Source of the DNA: an uncultured Prevotella sp.
Lineage (GTDB): Bacteria; Bacteroidota; Bacteroidia; Bacteroidales; Bacteroidaceae
Assembly: GCA_900555035.1 (NCBI GenBank)
Contig: USJX01000040.1
Coordinates: 1-24,984, forward strand
DNA length: 24,984 nucleotides
Direction: 5' to 3'
Shown here: positions 20,666-24,984 of the stretch, in pieces
Position numbering within the stretch: position 1 is the first letter of the stretch
How the letters are laid out: the number at the start of each line of letters is the position of its first letter
Translations under genes and position numbers: made by a program
The notes under the pieces: model-generated
Told to the model about the DNA's origin: nothing
Databases searched by the model: none
What the model saw: the letters and a program-made list of their open reading frames with translations, nothing else

Positions 20666-22585
20666 ATGCAAATCAACGAGATATTAAAAACTTATTTCGG
20701 ATACGACTCCTTCCGCCCCAACCAGGAGGTCATCATCCGGGAAGTGATGCAGGGCCACGACTGCCTGGTGCTCATGCCTACGGGCGGAGGAAAGAGCCTC
20801 TGCTATCAGGTTCCGGCACTGGCGATGGAAGGCACTGCCGTGGTCATCTCGCCCCTCATCTCCCTGATGCACGACCAGGTGGAGGCGCTCAAGGCAAACG
20901 GAATCCCTGCCGAGGCGCTGAACAGCGGAAATGATGCCACCGACGATGTCATCATCCGGCGACGATGCGAGGCGGGCGAACTCAAACTGCTCTATGTTTC
21001 TCCCGAAAAACTCATCAGCGAGATACCTTACTTATTCAGTAACATCAAAATCTCGCTCTTCGCCGTGGATGAAGCCCACTGCATCAGTCAGTGGGGGCAC
21101 GATTTCCGTCCGGAATATTCGCAGCTCGGACTCCTTCACGAGAGTTTCCGGGGCGTTCCGGTGATGGCACTCACCGCCACAGCCGATAAGATTACCCGCG
21201 AGGACATCATCAACCAGCTGCATCTGAACGGACAGACCTTCGTGAGCAGCTTCGACCGTCCCAACCTCAGTCTCTCCGTGCGTCAGGAAAGCACCAAGAA
21301 GGAGAAGCTGAAGTTCATCTACCATTTCATCGCCAGTCGCCCCGAAGAAGCAGGCATCATCTACTGCCTCTCGCGCAAGAACACGGAGATGGTGGCAGAG
21401 GCGCTCCAGTCGCATGGCATCAATGCCGAAGCCTATCATGCCGGACTCTCTGCCCAGCAGCGAGCCTCGGTGCAGGAGCGTTTCAAGATGGACCAGATAG
21501 AGGTGGTCTGCGCTACCATCGCCTTCGGAATGGGCATCGACAAGGGCAACGTGCGCTGGGTGATTCACTATAACATGCCGAAGAGCATAGAGAGTTTCTA
21601 TCAGGAAATAGGAAGAGCCGGAAGAGATGGCGCACCAGCCGACACCGTGCTTTTCTATTCGATAGCCGACATCATCACCCTCCGCTCGTTCTGCGAAGAA
21701 AGCGGACAGCGTTCCGTGAATCTCGAAAAACTGCAGAGAATGGAGGAATACGCCGAATCACGAGTGTGCCGAAGAAGAATCCTCCTGAATTATTTCGGCG
21801 AGACATCGGCAAAGGATTGCGGCCATTGCGATGTGTGCAAGAATCCGCCACGCACCTTCGATGGCACCGTGCTCACGCAGAAAGCCCTGAGTGCCGTGGT
21901 ACGTGCAGGCGAAAGAGTGGCTATTGGTACCTGCATCGAGATATTGAGAGGCATGCAGACTCCTGCCGTGGTGCGCAACCACTACAACGAACTGAAAACC
22001 TTTGGTGTGGGCAGAGACGTGAGTGTTCGCGACTGGCAGGCATACATGCTCCAGATGCTGCAGATGGGTTTCTTCGAAGTGGCGTACAACATGCATAACC
22101 AGATGAAAGTCACACCATTAGGCTGGAAGGTTCTCAAGGGAGAACATCAGGTTTCGCTGGTGATAGTTGAGAATGACGACATGCTGAACCGGACGCAGAG
22201 AGGAAGAAGTTCAAGAGGAAGAAATTCAGGAAGTAATCTGGGATATGGCGGAGGCAGTTCATCCGGATATGGCGGAGGCAATCTTCCTTTCGGAGATCAT
22301 AACATCCCTGTAGTTCATGCCGAGCGTGTGATTTTCGAGGATGAAATATCAAATGTAGAAGATAAGAAACTCTTTGAATATCTGCGTAAAATCCGAAAGA
22401 ATCTCGCCGATGAGCAGGGCTATCCTCCATATATCGTGCTATCAGATAAGAGTCTGCACGAATTAACCAGGATGAAGCCAACCACCCTCCAGGCATTCGG
22501 GCTCATCAGTGGTATCGGAGAATTCAAAATCAAGAAATATGGCGATACTTTTATCAAAGCCATCAAGAAATATACAGGCAAATAA
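20666..22585 (+). CDS. recQ: ATP-dependent DNA helicase RecQ
   Basis: A 639-aa 3'-5' helicase of superfamily 2, active in recombination and repair. The order of domains is clear. Helicase domain 1 has the Q-motif-like FGYDSFRPNQ (11-20), Walker A TGGGKS (39-44), DEAH (135-138) and the RecQ loop CISQWGHDFRPEY. Helicase domain 2 has YHAGLSAQQRASVQ and GRAGRDG. The zinc-binding region CRRRILLNYFGE...CGHCDVC is at about 368-393, followed by a winged helix (RQC). A Gly/Ser/Arg-rich linker (about 510-545, with a repeated GYGGG) precedes the HRDC domain (last ~90 residues). The ATG at 20666 follows a TAnnTTTG promoter. A bidirectional terminator follows the stop. Confidence 0.97.
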   Translation: MQINEILKTYFGYDSFRPNQEVIIREVMQGHDCLVLMPTGGGKSLCYQVPALAMEGTAVVISPLISLMHDQVEALKANGIPAEALNSGNDATDDVIIRRRCEAGELKLLYVSPEKLISEIPYLFSNIKISLFAVDEAHCISQWGHDFRPEYSQLGLLHESFRGVPVMALTATADKITREDIINQLHLNGQTFVSSFDRPNLSLSVRQESTKKEKLKFIYHFIASRPEEAGIIYCLSRKNTEMVAEALQSHGINAEAYHAGLSAQQRASVQERFKMDQIEVVCATIAFGMGIDKGNVRWVIHYNMPKSIESFYQEIGRAGRDGAPADTVLFYSIADIITLRSFCEESGQRSVNLEKLQRMEEYAESRVCRRRILLNYFGETSAKDCGHCDVCKNPPRTFDGTVLTQKALSAVVRAGERVAIGTCIEILRGMQTPAVVRNHYNELKTFGVGRDVSVRDWQAYMLQMLQMGFFEVAYNMHNQMKVTPLGWKVLKGEHQVSLVIVENDDMLNRTQRGRSSRGRNSGSNLGYGGGSSSGYGGGNLPFGDHNIPVVHAERVIFEDEISNVEDKKLFEYLRKIRKNLADEQGYPPYIVLSDKSLHELTRMKPTTLQAFGLISGIGEFKIKKYGDTFIKAIKKYTGK

Positions 22586-22598
22586 AAAATAAGACAAT

Positions 22599-22642
22599 AA
22601 AAAAAGAGGTAATCCGGAGAAAACCAGATTACCTCTTTTTTT
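22599..22642. terminator. Bidirectional rho-independent terminator between recQ and atpG
   Basis: AAAAAAAGAGGTAATC (22599-22614) pairs perfectly with 22627-22642 around a 12-nt loop, with A- and T-tracts on both sides. It serves both convergent genes. Confidence 0.92.
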
Positions 22643-22660
22643 ATGATGAAACGGGGAAGC

Positions 22661-23635
22661 TTAGTTATTCACGCTACCTCCCACAATATCGAGCAATTCA
22701 TTCGTAATGGCCTGTTGACGACTCTTGTTATACTGAAGATTCAGTTCACGCAAGAGTTCATCGGCATTATCCGTAGCAGTCTGCATGGCAACCATACGGG
22801 CAGCATGCTCACTCGCCTGACTATCCAACAAAGCAGTGTAAACCATCAGATGAAGCTGCTTAGGAATCAATACACCCAAAACAGTCTCCAGATCAGGCTC
22901 CACGATGAAGTCATCGTTCAGAGGATGCGCCTCTGCACGCTGTCTTTCATCCTCACTAGCCTGCTTCTTGCGCAGATACTCCTGAGCCTTCGCCGTAGCC
23001 ACATTCGATGTGAGGTCACGGTCGTTGTCCTCTCCTATCGCCTCGGTACTGAGGTCGATAGGCAGGAAAGTCTTCTGGGTCAGAATCTGCGAACCGGCAC
23101 TCTTGAAGTGGTGATAGATCATCTCCACCTTGTCCAGTTCGCCAGCTGCATACTGCTTGGCAAGCTTGCGGGCGATGTCGGCACAAGCGCTTGAATTAGG
23201 ATGATCGGCAATATCCATGAAGTTACCGCCAATCTTCAAACCCAGCTTCTGTGCCTTCTCAGCCACCTTTCTGCCGATAGGATATACCGTGATGTCGTCA
23301 ATGCCATGAGCCTTATACTCGTCCACCGCCTGAATCATCATCTTGATGACGTTGGAGTTGAAACCACCGCACAAGCTGCTGTTAGAGCTATATACGATGA
23401 GAGCCACACGCTTGATTTCCTTGTGCTCCACCTGCAACTCATGGTCCACATTCGGAGTACTCACCAGGAAGCTCTTCAGGATATGCTCCAGCATATTCTC
23501 ATAAGGCAGCATATTCTGGATAGCTACCTGAGCATGATGCAACTTGCTGGATGCCACCATCTTCATCGCACTCGTAATCTTACGGGTACTGTTCACGCTG
23601 GCGATGCGAGTCTTAATCTCTTTTAACGACGGCAT
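22661..23635 (-). CDS. atpG: ATP synthase F1 subunit gamma
   Basis: A 324-aa central-stalk subunit of F1-ATPase, which turns inside the alpha3-beta3 ring. The N-terminal helix MPSLKEIKTRIASVNSTRKITSAMKMVASSKL is the family hallmark. The C-terminal helix AARMVAMQTATDNADELLRELNLQYNKSRQQAITNELLDIVGGS is equally typical. It is about 30 residues longer than the E. coli subunit; the extra length lies in the middle, around a charged stretch (EYLRKKQASEDERQRAEAHPLND), as often seen in Bacteroidota. It starts 6 nt after the atpA stop, so the two are surely one operon. It ends at the shared terminator and is therefore the last gene of this part of the operon. Confidence 0.97.
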   Translation of the reverse strand: MPSLKEIKTRIASVNSTRKITSAMKMVASSKLHHAQVAIQNMLPYENMLEHILKSFLVSTPNVDHELQVEHKEIKRVALIVYSSNSSLCGGFNSNVIKMMIQAVDEYKAHGIDDITVYPIGRKVAEKAQKLGLKIGGNFMDIADHPNSSACADIARKLAKQYAAGELDKVEMIYHHFKSAGSQILTQKTFLPIDLSTEAIGEDNDRDLTSNVATAKAQEYLRKKQASEDERQRAEAHPLNDDFIVEPDLETVLGVLIPKQLHLMVYTALLDSQASEHAARMVAMQTATDNADELLRELNLQYNKSRQQAITNELLDIVGGSVNN

Positions 23636-23641
23636 AGGCTA

Positions 23642-24984
23642 TTACGCTTTATATTGTCCTGCTACATTAGCCATGGTATCCTTGATCACCGCGATGCAAT
23701 CGTCGGTGAGCTTACCATCAGCCAAAGTCTCGATTACGTCGGCGTGCTGGCTGCGCATAGCGTCGAGGAACTGATCCTGGCAATCGCGAACCTTGTCCAT
23801 TGGCACGTCGTGCATCAGTCCGTGCACACCACAATAGAGGATAGCCACCTGCTCGCCCACTGGCATAGGGCGATACTGAGGCTGAACCAGCAACTGGTCG
23901 TTCTTTCTACCACGGTCCAGTGTCATCGCTGTTACGGCATCCATATCGCTAGAGAACTTAGAGAAAGCCTCCAGCTCACGATACTGAGCCATATCAATCT
24001 TCAGGGTACCAGCCACCTTCTTCATACTCTTAATCTGGGCAGAACCACCTACACGAGATACAGAGATACCTACGTTGATAGCTGGGCGGAAGCCCTGGTT
24101 GAAGAGGTCGGTCTCCAGGAAGATCTGACCGTCGGTGATGGAAATCACATTGGTTGGGATGTAGGCAGAAACGTCACCTGCCTGGGTCTCGATGATTGGG
24201 AGGGCTGTCAAAGAGCCACCACCCTTCACCTTGCCCTTCAGGCACTCAGGAAGGTCGTTCATCTGCTCGGCTACCTCCTGCTGATCGTTGATACGAGCGG
24301 CACGCTCCAACAGACGAGAGTGGAGATAGAACACATCACCAGGATAAGCCTCACGTCCTGATGGACGGCGGAGGATCAGTGATACCTCACGGTAAGCCAC
24401 AGCCTGCTTACTCAAGTCATCATATACTACAAGGGCTGAGTAACCGCGGTCGCGGAAGTACTCACCGATGGCTGCACCGGCGAATGGTGCGTAATACTGC
24501 ATGGCTGCAGGATCGGCAGCGGTAGCACTTACGATGATGGTATATGGCAGGGCGCCGTGCTCCTTCAGGTTCTGTACCAATGCAGCAACGGTAGATGCTT
24601 TCTGGCCGATGGCTACATAGATACAATATACAGGCTTGCCTGCCTCATAGAAACTCTTCTGGTTGATGATGGTATCCACTGCGATGGCAGTCTTACCGGT
24701 CTGACGGTCGCCGATGATCAACTCACGCTGTCCACGACCGATAGGAATCATGGAATCCACAGCCTTCAAACCTGTCTGCAGAGGCTCCTTCACTGGCTGA
24801 CGATAGATCACACCAGGTGCCTTACGATCCAGCGGCATCTCGAAAGCGCCGGTGAGATCGATATCACCCAGACCGTCGATAGCCTGACCCAGAGGGTTAA
24901 CGACACGACCTAAGAAGTTGTCGTTCACGCGGATAGAAGCGATACGGTGAGTACGCTTCACGCTCTGTCCCTCCTTGATGCCAG
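23642..24984 (-). CDS. atpA: ATP synthase F1 subunit alpha, 5' end outside window
   Basis: About 447 codons of the alpha subunit; roughly 80 N-terminal residues lie beyond the window. The frame is open to the last base, reading GIKEGQSVKRTHRIASIRV, so the GTG at 24961 is internal and not a start. The Walker A motif GDRQTGKT and the following AIAVDTIINQKS are present, as are AAIGEYFRDRGYSALVVYDDLSKQA, the alpha signature PAINVGISVSRVGGSAQIKSMKKVAGTLK, and the C-terminal helical domain. The alpha subunit binds non-catalytic ATP and forms the F1 ring with beta. atpG follows after 6 nt. Confidence 0.97.
   Translation of the reverse strand, partial: GIKEGQSVKRTHRIASIRVNDNFLGRVVNPLGQAIDGLGDIDLTGAFEMPLDRKAPGVIYRQPVKEPLQTGLKAVDSMIPIGRGQRELIIGDRQTGKTAIAVDTIINQKSFYEAGKPVYCIYVAIGQKASTVAALVQNLKEHGALPYTIIVSATAADPAAMQYYAPFAGAAIGEYFRDRGYSALVVYDDLSKQAVAYREVSLILRRPSGREAYPGDVFYLHSRLLERAARINDQQEVAEQMNDLPECLKGKVKGGGSLTALPIIETQAGDVSAYIPTNVISITDGQIFLETDLFNQGFRPAINVGISVSRVGGSAQIKSMKKVAGTLKIDMAQYRELEAFSKFSSDMDAVTAMTLDRGRKNDQLLVQPQYRPMPVGEQVAILYCGVHGLMHDVPMDKVRDCQDQFLDAMRSQHADVIETLADGKLTDDCIAVIKDTMANVAGQYKA

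Overview
This window looks like chromosomal DNA of a Bacteroidales bacterium, most probably Prevotella/Segatella (S. copri-like). The evidence is the gene set (DPP III with HECLGH, DUF2027-Smr protein, DUF4296 lipoprotein, clostripain-like lipoprotein, long eukaryote-like IleRS), the near absence of Shine-Dalgarno sequences, and several copies of the Bacteroidota -7 promoter element TAnnTTTG. No tRNA, rRNA, transposase, prophage or CRISPR array was seen. Most genes are housekeeping.

Layout. (1) 1-257: the 3' end of valS. (2) 398-2934, plus strand: a clostripain-like (C11) lipoprotein followed by a GYF_2-domain membrane protein. (3) 2935-3241: a cluster of REP-like palindromes ending in a bidirectional terminator. 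(4) 3242-11998, minus strand: ileS, a DksA-like protein, lspA, a DUF4296 lipoprotein, a 71-aa unknown, nadC, then a family C69 dipeptidase. The four genes from the DksA-like gene to the 71-aa gene are nearly contiguous. (5) 12248-15583, minus strand: a DUF2027-Smr protein, nadE and an unlisted 47-codon membrane ORF, closed by a terminator. (6) 15952-17458, plus strand: ispE and an AlkD-like gene. (7) 17784-20500, minus strand: a Nudix hydrolase and dipeptidyl-peptidase III. (8) 20666-22585, plus strand: recQ. (9) 22661-24984, minus strand: atpG and 5'-truncated atpA.

Functional links. nadC and nadE are two steps of de novo NAD synthesis. lspA lies beside a gene for one of its likely substrates, a lipoprotein. 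RecQ and the AlkD-like protein act in DNA repair; atpA/atpG belong to F1-ATPase.

The most unusual feature is the spacers. Nearly every intergenic gap is built from a different short tandem repeat, often with an inverted partner. At least six gaps use 7-bp (heptad) units with an ACT core, two use 22-bp units, one uses a 46-bp unit and one a 16-bp unit. Within the genes, the main points of interest are a GIHH signature in IleRS in place of HIGH (the type linked to very high mupirocin resistance), a DksA-like protein with no zinc-finger cysteines, a 9-residue repeat tail on LspA, and the 47-aa ORF after nadE.
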